64,000 nucleotides of DNA, taken from Acidobacteriota bacterium. GTDB lineage: Bacteria; Acidobacteriota; Terriglobia; Terriglobales; Acidobacteriaceae. The stretch spans positions 62,001 through 126,000 of the forward strand of contig JAJXZT010000032.1 of the NCBI GenBank assembly GCA_021779935.1. Direction: 5' to 3'. Made by a program: the position numbers and the translations under genes. The notes below the pieces were generated by a model. It worked only from the letters and a program-made list of their open reading frames with translations, was not told the DNA's origin and did no database searches. Below are positions 1 to 7,582 of this stretch, piece after piece; within the stretch, counting starts at the first letter, position 1; every line of letters begins with the position of its first letter.

Positions 1-940
1 CTTCGCTGTCGGGCGTGGAGCCGTCATAACCGGCCTGGATGAGAGACCACGCCTTGGCCTCCTCCTTCGACTTGCACTCGATGAAGTCGACAACATCGGG
101 ATGGTCGATGTTGAGGATGACCATCTTGGCGGCACGGCGAGTCTTGCCGCCGGACTTGATGACTCCGGCAAAAGCATCAAAGCCCTTCATGAACGAAAGC
201 GGACCGCTGGCAGTACCTCCGCCGGCGAGCTTCTCGGTGGAGCCGCGCAGAGGCGAGAGATTGGTGCCGGTGCCCGATCCCCACTTGAAGAGCATGCCCT
301 CGGTCTTGGCAAGAGTGAGGATGGAATCCATGGTGTCGCGCACGGAGTTGATGAAGCAGGCGGAACACTGGGGATTGCGATAACCGGAGACGCCAAACTC
401 GACGCGTCCAAGCTGCGGGTTCCAGTGCCAGGTGGCGGCATCAGAATTGGGTTCGAGACGATCGCAGCCGACATTGAACCAGACGGGCGAGTTGAAGGCC
501 GCGTACTGGTGGAGCAGCAGATAGACGAGCTCGTCATGGAAGATGGCTGCGTCGTCAGCAGAACGGAAGTAGCCGCCGTTCATGCCCCAGTCGCGAATGG
601 TTTCAGCAACGCGGGAGATGAGCTGACGGACACCGGTTTCGCGCTCGGGCGTGCCAAGCTGGCCGTGAAGATACTTGCTGGCGACGATGTTGGTGGCGGT
701 CATCGACCAATCCTTGGGAGTCTCAACGTCCTTCTGTTCGAAGATGACGTTGCCCTTGGCGTCGGTGATCTGGGCGATACGGAGTTCCCACTGGATCTCG
801 TCGTAAGGCGAGACCTCGGCGTGGGTGAAATATCGCTTGAAGGAGAGTCCAGGAGCCTTCCTCGTCGTCTTCTGGGCTGGTGTGGTTGCCGGCGCGGTCG
901 TTGCCGCGGCATTTGTGGTCTTGTTGCCTACTTCGGCCAT
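1..940 (-). CDS. nrdJ: Adenosylcobalamin-dependent (class II) ribonucleotide reductase, N-terminal part
   Basis: Reduces ribonucleotides to deoxyribonucleotides in the cytoplasm using B12 rather than oxygen. The reading frame is open to the window edge, so only about the first 313 codons are present and the catalytic C-terminal half is missing. After a low-complexity Thr/Ala-rich lead (residues 5-25) comes the class II N-terminal region, with FNSPVWFNVG near 150, NPQCSACFINS near 190 (the first redox cysteine region), GSGTGTNLSPLRGS near 225, and the conserved NIDHPDVVDFIECKS block near 290. The start at 940 is set by an AGAAGGAG ribosome binding site 7-14 bases upstream. I looked for a cobalamin riboswitch upstream and did not find one. 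The family call is firm; what follows downstream is unknown. Confidence 0.93.
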   Translation of the reverse strand, partial: MAEVGNKTTNAAATTAPATTPAQKTTRKAPGLSFKRYFTHAEVSPYDEIQWELRIAQITDAKGNVIFEQKDVETPKDWSMTATNIVASKYLHGQLGTPERETGVRQLISRVAETIRDWGMNGGYFRSADDAAIFHDELVYLLLHQYAAFNSPVWFNVGCDRLEPNSDAATWHWNPQLGRVEFGVSGYRNPQCSACFINSVRDTMDSILTLAKTEGMLFKWGSGTGTNLSPLRGSTEKLAGGGTASGPLSFMKGFDAFAGVIKSGGKTRRAAKMVILNIDHPDVVDFIECKSKEEAKAWSLIQAGYDGSTPDSE

Positions 941-2278
941 CTTGCGTGCTCCTTCTGAATCGCTCGTCTGCTGCATCCCCAGCAGAGCATGTCAGGGGCA
1001 AGAGCCCCATGGTTCCTAGTCACAAACGCGGGTAGGGGGTACCCGGTCACCCAATCCTCGACAGCTTGCGTCCAACTGCATTCACATATACGACGCGGAT
1101 ACGAGGCCCACTGCACCACCGTAATTTTGGGAACAAACATCCCTGTCCGGGACGGGCGTAAAAAATGCGCACAGCCCCGGTGCCTTACCGCGACACGACT
1201 CGCGGTTTGCTTGCCTTCTCCCGGCGCCACCGCAGCAAAATCACGGGAGGAGGCCATGTTTTAGAGATCACACCCAGAGTTCCGTCAGTCTCACGCTGGC
1301 GAACCACGATTTGTGTCCGGCAATACTCTTGCCGGTGCTCCAGATAAGGGCCGAACCGAGTGATACCGGAACGGCTGCGATCACTGGAGTTGAACGCGAG
1401 TCACCTCTGGCTCACGCTCTGCCGCCAGGTGCCCAAATCTGGCCCTGACGGTCTACCTACACAGTCCGTACTGCCCGAGAGCAGAACGGAGGTCCGAGGA
1501 AGAAAATACCCTTGGGAAGCGAACAGTACGCCCTCAGGTTGTGCGTGTCAAGAGGGTACCGCTATATGTTGTATTTTACTAGCCAACAGCAGCAAATGCC
1601 AGTGGAACGGCGCCAAATCCGCACCGGAAGAGGACCGAACCCGGAAACCAAGGGTTTCCGCATGTACGGGGATTCAGCTACGGCAGGCTGAAGGCCACCC
1701 CGGTCGCTTCCGAAACCCGGGGGCCCCGCGTCGCACTCGGCGAAAAGAATCACCAAAGTGACGGCTGGAATGCTGCAATTCGGAGAGTACGGCGTGCGAG
1801 AGGCGGGGTCAATAACCCAATTCTTGTGCAAGTGTGGAAAAGGAGGTGGGAGGCTGTGGATTTGCGGGGAGAAGTTCTCCAGCCAGAGGATTTTTCCGCC
1901 AAAGTGCGGCATCCCGGCCACCAGTTTGCCAAGGGACAGCACCCGCAACCGAGGAGTCAAACCTCACCACATCGAACTTTCACCCTGGGAGAGCATGTGG
2001 AACGCATGGAGAAGTATCCCTCCGGGAGCTTCTAACTCCGCCGAGTTTCCCGAGGATGTCACGGGGCTCGCCTTGCACGTTGCTCGCTCCCAAAACAGCG
2101 GGGCCGCGTGTAATTGCTATAAGCTATAGTACAAACAGGCGGGATACAGGGTACCCCGGCGGATCACGATCAGGGACAAGCTCGGCGGCAGCTCTCAGCC
2201 TGCGATGTGACCGCGACGAGCAGTTGGCACGTTAGTGTATGAATGCGAACTTTGGTGGTGGCGCTAAAGTATTAAATA
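941..2278. other. Long gene-free stretch with several perfect hairpins
   Basis: About 1.3 kb between the divergent nrdJ and the cytochrome gene. Open frames of 110-133 codons occur on both strands, but none has a recognisable domain, a good ribosome binding site or a consistent codon pattern, and they overlap each other. What can be seen are perfect inverted repeats: ACCGCGA/TCGCGGT at 1187-1206, CCGGCAA/TTGCCGG at 1317-1335 and CGGAAACC/GGTTTCCG at 1642-1660. GGTACC hexamers occur near 1038, 1555 and 2150. It could be a structured RNA, a decayed insertion, or plain regulatory DNA. I cannot choose between these. Confidence 0.4.
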
Positions 2279-2292
2279 TTGATATCTATCAC
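2279..2292. promoter_or_regulatory. FNR/CRP-like binding site upstream of the cytochrome-porin gene
   Basis: TTGAT-ATCT-ATCAC matches the FNR half-site pattern TTGAT-N4-ATCAA at nine of ten positions. It sits in a short AT-rich patch (2268-2305) about 210 bases upstream of the cytochrome start codon. Control of a respiratory multiheme cytochrome by an FNR/CRP-type regulator would make sense, but this is one site found by eye. The matching regulator gene is not in the window. Confidence 0.4.
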
Positions 2293-2500
2293 TTTAAGAA
2301 GTAAGCCGTATCACTTCGCTTGAATTCCCAGAAGAACACAATCAGCCCGTCGTAGTGACTGAAGGAACCCAACTCGGTCACGCCCCACACGCGAACAATG
2401 GAGATTTGGCCGTTGCCGGCACGACAGCACGCGGCGAGGAAGAATCTCAAACCACGCATTGAAAAGGCGGCGATGAGCGAAGTTGGGAACGGGGGAATAC

Positions 2501-5500
2501 ATGCGGCGTTCTCTTATCATTGTTGCAAGCATTTCTTTACTACTCTTCCTTTCCATTCCATCCATAGCATCCCAGAAGCCAAACCACTCCATCACTTCGT
2601 TCGAACAATACACAAACATTCCGGGAGCACACGCGGTTGGGTCGAAGACATGTGCGACGTGCCACTCGAAGATCACCGGGAGCTTTCCACATTCGTTCCA
2701 CGCGCAGCAGGGCGTGGAGTGCGAGCAGTGTCATGGCGACGGAAGCCTGCATGTCAGTGGCGGCGGTGACGTGACCAAGATCGTGAATTTCAGCAAGCGA
2801 CCGGCGCGCGAGGCAAACGGCGTCTGCCTGAGCTGCCACGCGCAAGACGCAAAGGTTCGTAATTGGATGGCGGGGCCACACGCTTCCAATGGCGTGCGCT
2901 GCATCGACTGCCACAACATACACAGCAACTCTGCGAAAGGTGCGGCAACGAGTGCCGCACTGAGCATGGACATGATGTCTCCGGGCAGCACAAGATCCGT
3001 CGCGGAGCTGGTGCCGGAAACACAAATGACGATGGGGCGGCGGGAGGAAATCAACGACGCATGTCTGCGATGCCATCCGACGGAGCGGGCTCAGATGAAC
3101 CAGCCCTATCACCATCCGTTGCGCGAAGCGAAGATGACATGCGTGGATTGCCACGATCCGCACGGCGGCTACGGCCGCAATAATCTCAAAACCGCAAACG
3201 TGAATGCGCTCTGCGTAAGTTGCCACGCGCAGTATCGCGGACCGTTTACGTATCAGCATCCTCCGGTGACGGAGAACTGCCTGAATTGCCACACGCCACA
3301 CGGCTCACCGAATACCAACCTGCTCACCCTGAGCGAGCCCGCACTGTGCCTACAGTGCCACGCCGGTCACCACAACGGGGCAAACCTGCCGCTAGCGGAC
3401 CGCTGTACCGATTGTCACGGATCGATTCACGGAACCGATGTACCGGCACCTACCGGGGGAAGCGTCTTTGTGGACAAGGGAGGATGGGGCGTACCGTCGA
3501 TTCCGACGCAGACGCCAGGTTCGCAACCGGCTCCCGGCTACTCTCCAACAGCAACACAACTCGCAGCGGTGCATGGCTCGCTGGCGAGCGGTCTGCAACC
3601 GGTAGCATCACACACGCCGAGTTATGGCATTACGGCGGCAGCGTTGGGCGCTGGAGCAGCCTACGGAGCTCCGCTGGCGGGATCGTTCTCGGACGGTTCC
3701 GGCGGCATGAACGAGAGTTCAACATCCGGCAGCTACTCGGCATACTCCATCACGCCCGGGATGTACCGGTTCACCGATAACAGCGGATATGCGGGCCGGG
3801 TGGGCGAATACGATAGCCTGGAGCAATCGGCCGGGGCGGACCTGGAATCGGCATACGTCTCGACCACGAATCACATGGTGGCCGTTTCCCGCGCCAACCT
3901 GATCAGCGGAGACGACTATCATGCGGCTTCGCAGATCACCATGGGCGGACGGCTGCAAGCGGGGTTCGACGTGCGGAGCTTTGTCCAGCAGCAGGACAAT
4001 TATCCGTTCTATTCCAATGTGATTTCACCGGACATCGTGGCCACCGATCTGATCCCGGATCATGCGACGTTTGGCGTAACGCGCAGGCTGGGAAGCGCGC
4101 ACATCAACGTCAAGGTTCCGAAGCTGCCGGTGCACGTCTTTGTGAAAGGAAACTGGCAGGCTCGCTCCGGCACGACGCAACTGGCCTACTTTGATATGGG
4201 CGGAGACACAAGCTGCGACTACTGCCACTACAACTCGCAGTTCCAGCCGGTGAATTACACGAACCGCACCGTGGGAGGCGGCGTGGACGTCACCCTGAAA
4301 AAAGTACAGGTCACGTGGGAACACGACTTCAGCAGCTTCAATGACCGCCTGCAATTCCCTACCGGCGTCTACGGGGCAACACTGATGAGCGTGGAACCCG
4401 GACCGGTGCCGGTCAACGACACGCCGGCAGGCAACTACTACCTGGACATTCCGGCGCCGAACCAGGCATCGAGCGACCGGGTCAACTTGAACTGGACGGT
4501 TTCACCGCAGCTTGTCTTTAACGGCACCGTGGGATACACGCGATCGGAGGACACGTTCACCGGAAATCCACAGAATTCGTTTGAGGCGGATGATTCGGTC
4601 GTCTGGCATCCCGTGGACCGACTGCAAGTCACCGGAGACTACCACCAACAAAACCTGATCAATGAATTCACGCCGTATTACAACCTGTATGGAAACGTCT
4701 CCTACCACGAGTACTCGGCGGGAGTTCACCTGGATTATGAACTGACGAGCAACCTGGACGCAGAGGCGTACTACAAGCGAGGCGGAATATCCAGGTCGAA
4801 CGCCTACCTGTGGCCGCAAGTCTATTCCCCCGACAACACGGACCTGCTGGGCGTGGTGCCGGATTCCTCCAGCAACACGACGGGGATGGCTCTTCGCTAT
4901 CATCACGGTGGCCGCTGGAGCGCACGCGCGGGTTACGAGTGGACCGGAACGCACAATCCCGGCTACCTCATCGTGCCGCAAAGCAACAACCGGATGTTCG
5001 GCGATGTGACGTACATGCCGGCAAACTGGCTGACATTCACCAGTGACACCAGCGTGATCGTGCAGGATGCATTCCCGGTCATCCAACGGAGAAACCGGTT
5101 CTACGTGGAGACGATCAGCGCAACCCTCAGGCCGCTTTCTGGCTGGGACGTCGACCTGGGATACTCGTACTCGCAACAGGACCTGAACACGTACATGGCG
5201 TTCCAGAACGACAGCTCGGTTGGGTATGTGCTGGACACGCCGCTGATACCTTACAAGCAGCTCAACCAGTCGTATTGGGGAGAAACGTCATACACGCTGA
5301 AACATCGGGCGGGTATCGCGCTGGAAATCAACTACGACTCGGCGCGAAGCGGATTACAGCCTGACTTGAACGCGAACGACTATCCCGCGATGGCCGATGA
5401 AGCTACATTTCAGCAATCGCTCTGGGCGTTGCAGTTGGGGTCCACGCAGGTTTCCGCCGTCCTGGTTCCTCAATGGACTGGAAAGTCAAAGGTGTATTAC

Positions 5501-5623
5501 CTCTTCCCGCACCAGATAGAAGGCGGGGTGCTGTTCAACTATGGCAGCTATCGCGACTACTGGAATCCGAACCTGAACGGAGTGTTGCGCACTGCCAGCG
5601 TCTACGTGGGCAGGAGTTGGTGA
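2501..5623 (+). CDS. Decaheme c-type cytochrome (MtrA/DmsE-like) fused to an MtrB-like outer-membrane beta-barrel
   Basis: Predicted to carry electrons across the outer membrane. The 1040-residue protein has a signal peptide (1-24), then ten CxxCH heme motifs starting at residues 51, 74, 109, 134, 188, 214, 238, 260, 283 and 302, the count and spacing expected for MtrA/DmsE decaheme proteins. A Gly/Ser/Pro-rich linker (about 310-400) leads into a region of some 640 residues rich in alternating aromatic and polar strands that ends in a terminal Trp, as outer-membrane barrels do. An eleventh CxxCH (CDYCH) lies at 572-576, inside the barrel part. MtrA and MtrB are normally separate proteins. The start at 2501 follows GGGGGAA; an upstream in-frame GTG at 2483 would spoil the signal peptide. 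No MtrC-like surface cytochrome is nearby. Confidence 0.85.
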   Translation: MRRSLIIVASISLLLFLSIPSIASQKPNHSITSFEQYTNIPGAHAVGSKTCATCHSKITGSFPHSFHAQQGVECEQCHGDGSLHVSGGGDVTKIVNFSKRPAREANGVCLSCHAQDAKVRNWMAGPHASNGVRCIDCHNIHSNSAKGAATSAALSMDMMSPGSTRSVAELVPETQMTMGRREEINDACLRCHPTERAQMNQPYHHPLREAKMTCVDCHDPHGGYGRNNLKTANVNALCVSCHAQYRGPFTYQHPPVTENCLNCHTPHGSPNTNLLTLSEPALCLQCHAGHHNGANLPLADRCTDCHGSIHGTDVPAPTGGSVFVDKGGWGVPSIPTQTPGSQPAPGYSPTATQLAAVHGSLASGLQPVASHTPSYGITAAALGAGAAYGAPLAGSFSDGSGGMNESSTSGSYSAYSITPGMYRFTDNSGYAGRVGEYDSLEQSAGADLESAYVSTTNHMVAVSRANLISGDDYHAASQITMGGRLQAGFDVRSFVQQQDNYPFYSNVISPDIVATDLIPDHATFGVTRRLGSAHINVKVPKLPVHVFVKGNWQARSGTTQLAYFDMGGDTSCDYCHYNSQFQPVNYTNRTVGGGVDVTLKKVQVTWEHDFSSFNDRLQFPTGVYGATLMSVEPGPVPVNDTPAGNYYLDIPAPNQASSDRVNLNWTVSPQLVFNGTVGYTRSEDTFTGNPQNSFEADDSVVWHPVDRLQVTGDYHQQNLINEFTPYYNLYGNVSYHEYSAGVHLDYELTSNLDAEAYYKRGGISRSNAYLWPQVYSPDNTDLLGVVPDSSSNTTGMALRYHHGGRWSARAGYEWTGTHNPGYLIVPQSNNRMFGDVTYMPANWLTFTSDTSVIVQDAFPVIQRRNRFYVETISATLRPLSGWDVDLGYSYSQQDLNTYMAFQNDSSVGYVLDTPLIPYKQLNQSYWGETSYTLKHRAGIALEINYDSARSGLQPDLNANDYPAMADEATFQQSLWALQLGSTQVSAVLVPQWTGKSKVYYLFPHQIEGGVLFNYGSYRDYWNPNLNGVLRTASVYVGRSW

Positions 5624-5667
5624 AGTGGTGTGACGCATCTCGCTTGACACAATGTTCGTAATCATCC

Positions 5668-5697
5668 GGGGCAATCTACAAGGATTGCCCCGCTTTT
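5668..5697 (+). terminator. Rho-independent terminator of the cytochrome-porin gene
   Basis: A nine-base perfect stem GGGGCAATC / GATTGCCCC with a six-base loop is followed by GCTTTT, 45 bases after the cytochrome stop codon. Confidence 0.85.
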
Positions 5698-5740
5698 GAA
5701 GTTGCGAATGTCGCGGGGCTGAAGTGTCTGCGTGTGAATC

Positions 5741-5962
5741 TCAGTCGTCCCTCCGGGACTTGGGTTGATGTTCCACCGTTTTCCCGGCCATGAATGGCCG
5801 GGCTATTTTCATATGCCGCTGACGAGATTAGAGCGGATAGAAGTGAAAAGTTGAAAGGGGAAAGTAGAAAGTAAAACGGGAGTGGGCGTATCCCACCAGT
5901 GGGAAGAAGCTTCGAGTTTCTAGTTGGATGAATCCCACCCTTTGCTGTGCTCAGGTTGGGGC
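5741..5962. repeat. Cluster of palindromic intergenic repeat units
   Basis: The 375 bases between the cytochrome gene and the DUF1648 gene carry no gene. Three palindromic units are visible: GTCCC-TCC-GGGAC at 5747-5759, CCCGGCCAT-GA-ATGGCCGGG at 5783-5802 followed by CTATTTTC, and a degenerate CCCACCC...GGTTGGGGC unit at 5934-5962. A smaller TCCCAC-CA-GTGGGA sits at 5891-5904. From memory these resemble REP-like units scattered through acidobacterial genomes; that part is not verified here. The 5783-5802 unit could also serve as a second terminator for the upstream gene. Confidence 0.5.
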
Positions 5963-5998
5963 ATCCGCATTCTGCCGATCCCAATTCTCCCGACTCGA

Positions 5999-6997
5999 TC
6001 AGTGATTGGCGCGGGCGACGAGGGTGACGAGGGCGATGATCGCGACGATGAAGCCGATCATGAAGACCCATGACCAGCGATTGCCGAAGTTGAGGGTGTA
6101 GCCGTAACCGATGCGCTTCTGGACGAAGATGGCGGGGTCGCCGGGATTGCAGTAGATAGAACCGGCGGCGTACCAGAATGAGTCGGGCGTGATCTCGGTT
6201 TCGGAGTCAGGCTCGCCGGCTTTCCGGATGGACCAAGCGATAAGCACCACGGTGAAAACGAGCGCGAGAGCAAGCGTGATCCAGATGTGAGGCCGGTGGA
6301 GCGGCAACAAGCCGACGGTGGAGAAGACAAGCGCGAGAAAAAACGACGTGGCAAGAATGATGGCGAGAACAGAACGGCGAGTGTTGGAGCGCCGGGAGCC
6401 GAAGAACGTGACGATGCCGAGGCCGAGGATAAGCGTGATGAGTCCGGAGCCGAAGAGGACCGGGCCGTAGACTCCGAGGAATGATTTGGTCGACCAGCCG
6501 TTGGGATTCCAATTGGCGTCCCAGTGAACCGGAAAGCGAACCGGGATAGCGTCCCAGTGCTGATGGAGGTAGAAGGCCACGGCACCGAGGATGAAATATG
6601 GGACGACGGCGAGCCAAAGGAATGCGGGGAGACCGTCATCGCCGCGCATGTCGGCTTCGCGAAGGCCGCTCTGTGGAGCAAAGTAGGCGCGGGCCTGGCG
6701 GTTTGCACGGACGAAGAACGTGGCGGAAGACACCAACTGCGCGACGAGCAGAATGGGGAGAGCAGCAGGCCACGCTTTCTGCGAGAAAAGCTCAAAAACA
6801 ACAAATAGGACCACGGTGGTGGCGAGTACTCCAAGACGATACTGGCGGAGGATGGGCTGGGCGTCCGGTGTGCGGCGGAAACCAGAAGCGACATGAACGC
6901 CAAAAAAGACGTTGGGACGAGAGATGTAAGGTATGAGCAAGGTGAGGGCAGCCGTAAAAATGCAATTGCCCGCGAACGTGACCCACAGCGCTGTCAT
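5999..6997 (-). CDS. SdpI/DUF1648-type integral membrane protein
   Basis: Function not established. The 332-residue protein has about seven to eight hydrophobic segments and a DUF1648-type block near 170-195 (PVHWDANWNPNGW). Its C-terminal tail (about 285-310) carries DPAIFVQKRIGYGYTLNFGN, which resembles the DUF5808 tail of Bacillus-type SdpI-family proteins. Members often pair with a GntR/YtrA-type regulator, as here: the regulator lies directly upstream and overlaps by four bases, so the two form one transcription unit. The ATG at 6997 is chosen over longer in-frame starts because the upstream extension is Arg-rich and lies inside the regulator gene. A role in immunity to peptide toxins or in envelope stress is only a guess. 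Confidence 0.75.
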   Translation of the reverse strand: MTALWVTFAGNCIFTAALTLLIPYISRPNVFFGVHVASGFRRTPDAQPILRQYRLGVLATTVVLFVVFELFSQKAWPAALPILLVAQLVSSATFFVRANRQARAYFAPQSGLREADMRGDDGLPAFLWLAVVPYFILGAVAFYLHQHWDAIPVRFPVHWDANWNPNGWSTKSFLGVYGPVLFGSGLITLILGLGIVTFFGSRRSNTRRSVLAIILATSFFLALVFSTVGLLPLHRPHIWITLALALVFTVVLIAWSIRKAGEPDSETEITPDSFWYAAGSIYCNPGDPAIFVQKRIGYGYTLNFGNRWSWVFMIGFIVAIIALVTLVARANH

Positions 6998-7389
6998 GGC
7001 AACAACTCCTGCACGAGCGACTTGAGTTCCTCGACAATCTTTGCGGGAGCGATCCCGGAGGCACGCGCTTCCGCGACGAACGCCCGGAGGCGGGCGCGGA
7101 ACTGCTTGACCTGTTCGACGGGCGCGGGAGGAGGAAGGCCGCGATCGCGAACGACAGCGCTCTTCCCCTGCTGCAAATCGATCCAACCTTCCTGCGCAAG
7201 CTGCCGATAGGCCTCGCCAACGGTGTTGAAGTGCACGCCGAGGTCGAGCGCAACGCGACGGACAGAAGGCAAGGAGTCGCCGGGGCGGATGCGTCCCTCG
7301 ACGAAGAGCACGCGGAGAGCATCGACGATCTGGCGATAGGCCGGAACAGAAGAGTTGAGGTCGATGCGAATTTTGGGTGTCGCACTCAT
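6994..7389 (-). CDS. GntR-family (YtrA-type) transcriptional repressor
   Basis: A 131-residue DNA-binding regulator. The winged helix-turn-helix spans about residues 8-75, with the typical PAYRQIVDALR, GDSLPSVRRVALDLGV and VGEAYRQLAQEGW blocks. A short helical tail of about 50 residues follows in place of a large ligand-binding domain, which marks the YtrA subgroup. It overlaps the downstream membrane protein gene by four bases, so both are co-transcribed. A palindrome covering its own promoter (7396-7418) suggests autorepression. The start at 7389 gives the usual N-terminus; a second start five codons upstream would fall inside the operator. Confidence 0.88.
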   Translation of the reverse strand: MSATPKIRIDLNSSVPAYRQIVDALRVLFVEGRIRPGDSLPSVRRVALDLGVHFNTVGEAYRQLAQEGWIDLQQGKSAVVRDRGLPPPAPVEQVKQFRARLRAFVAEARASGIAPAKIVEELKSLVQELLP

Positions 7390-7395
7390 GAACGT

Positions 7396-7418
7396 ACTGT
7401 ACATATTAAGTGTACAGT
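7396..7418. promoter_or_regulatory. Palindromic operator for the GntR repressor
   Basis: Perfect inverted repeat ACTGTACA-N7-TGTACAGT, immediately upstream of the regulator start codon and overlapping the -10 element of its predicted promoter. GntR/YtrA proteins bind dyads of this size. Autoregulation is inferred. Confidence 0.75.
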
Positions 7419-7436
7419 CATTTTACGGTGCGTCAA
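7409..7436 (-). promoter_or_regulatory. Predicted promoter of the gntR-DUF1648 operon
   Basis: Read on the minus strand: TTGACG (7431-7436), a 16-base spacer, then TACACT (7409-7414). The -10 element lies inside the right arm of the operator, so bound repressor would block it. Confidence 0.55.
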
Positions 7437-7582
7437 GTTCCAAGAAAACACCTTCAAGAGGGTCGCCGGAAATGGAAGGCACTTTGGGAAGGTGTATCGG
7501 ATAGCACATCCCACAGCGATGGTTTGGTGAAAGACTCTACAGGCAACGGGGTATAGCAAAGTTCCGTTTCTGCGGCGTTTGC

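Noticed and set aside
928-1257. 109-codon minus-strand frame just upstream of nrdJ
   Set aside because: Overlaps the nrdJ start, has no ribosome binding site and no recognisable features.
941-1260. Cobalamin riboswitch before nrdJ
   Set aside because: A B12-box and the surrounding conserved core were looked for on the minus strand and not found.
1360-1960. Overlapping 130-codon frames on both strands in the gene-free stretch
   Set aside because: They overlap each other antiparallel, and neither shows a domain, hydrophobic pattern or ribosome binding site.
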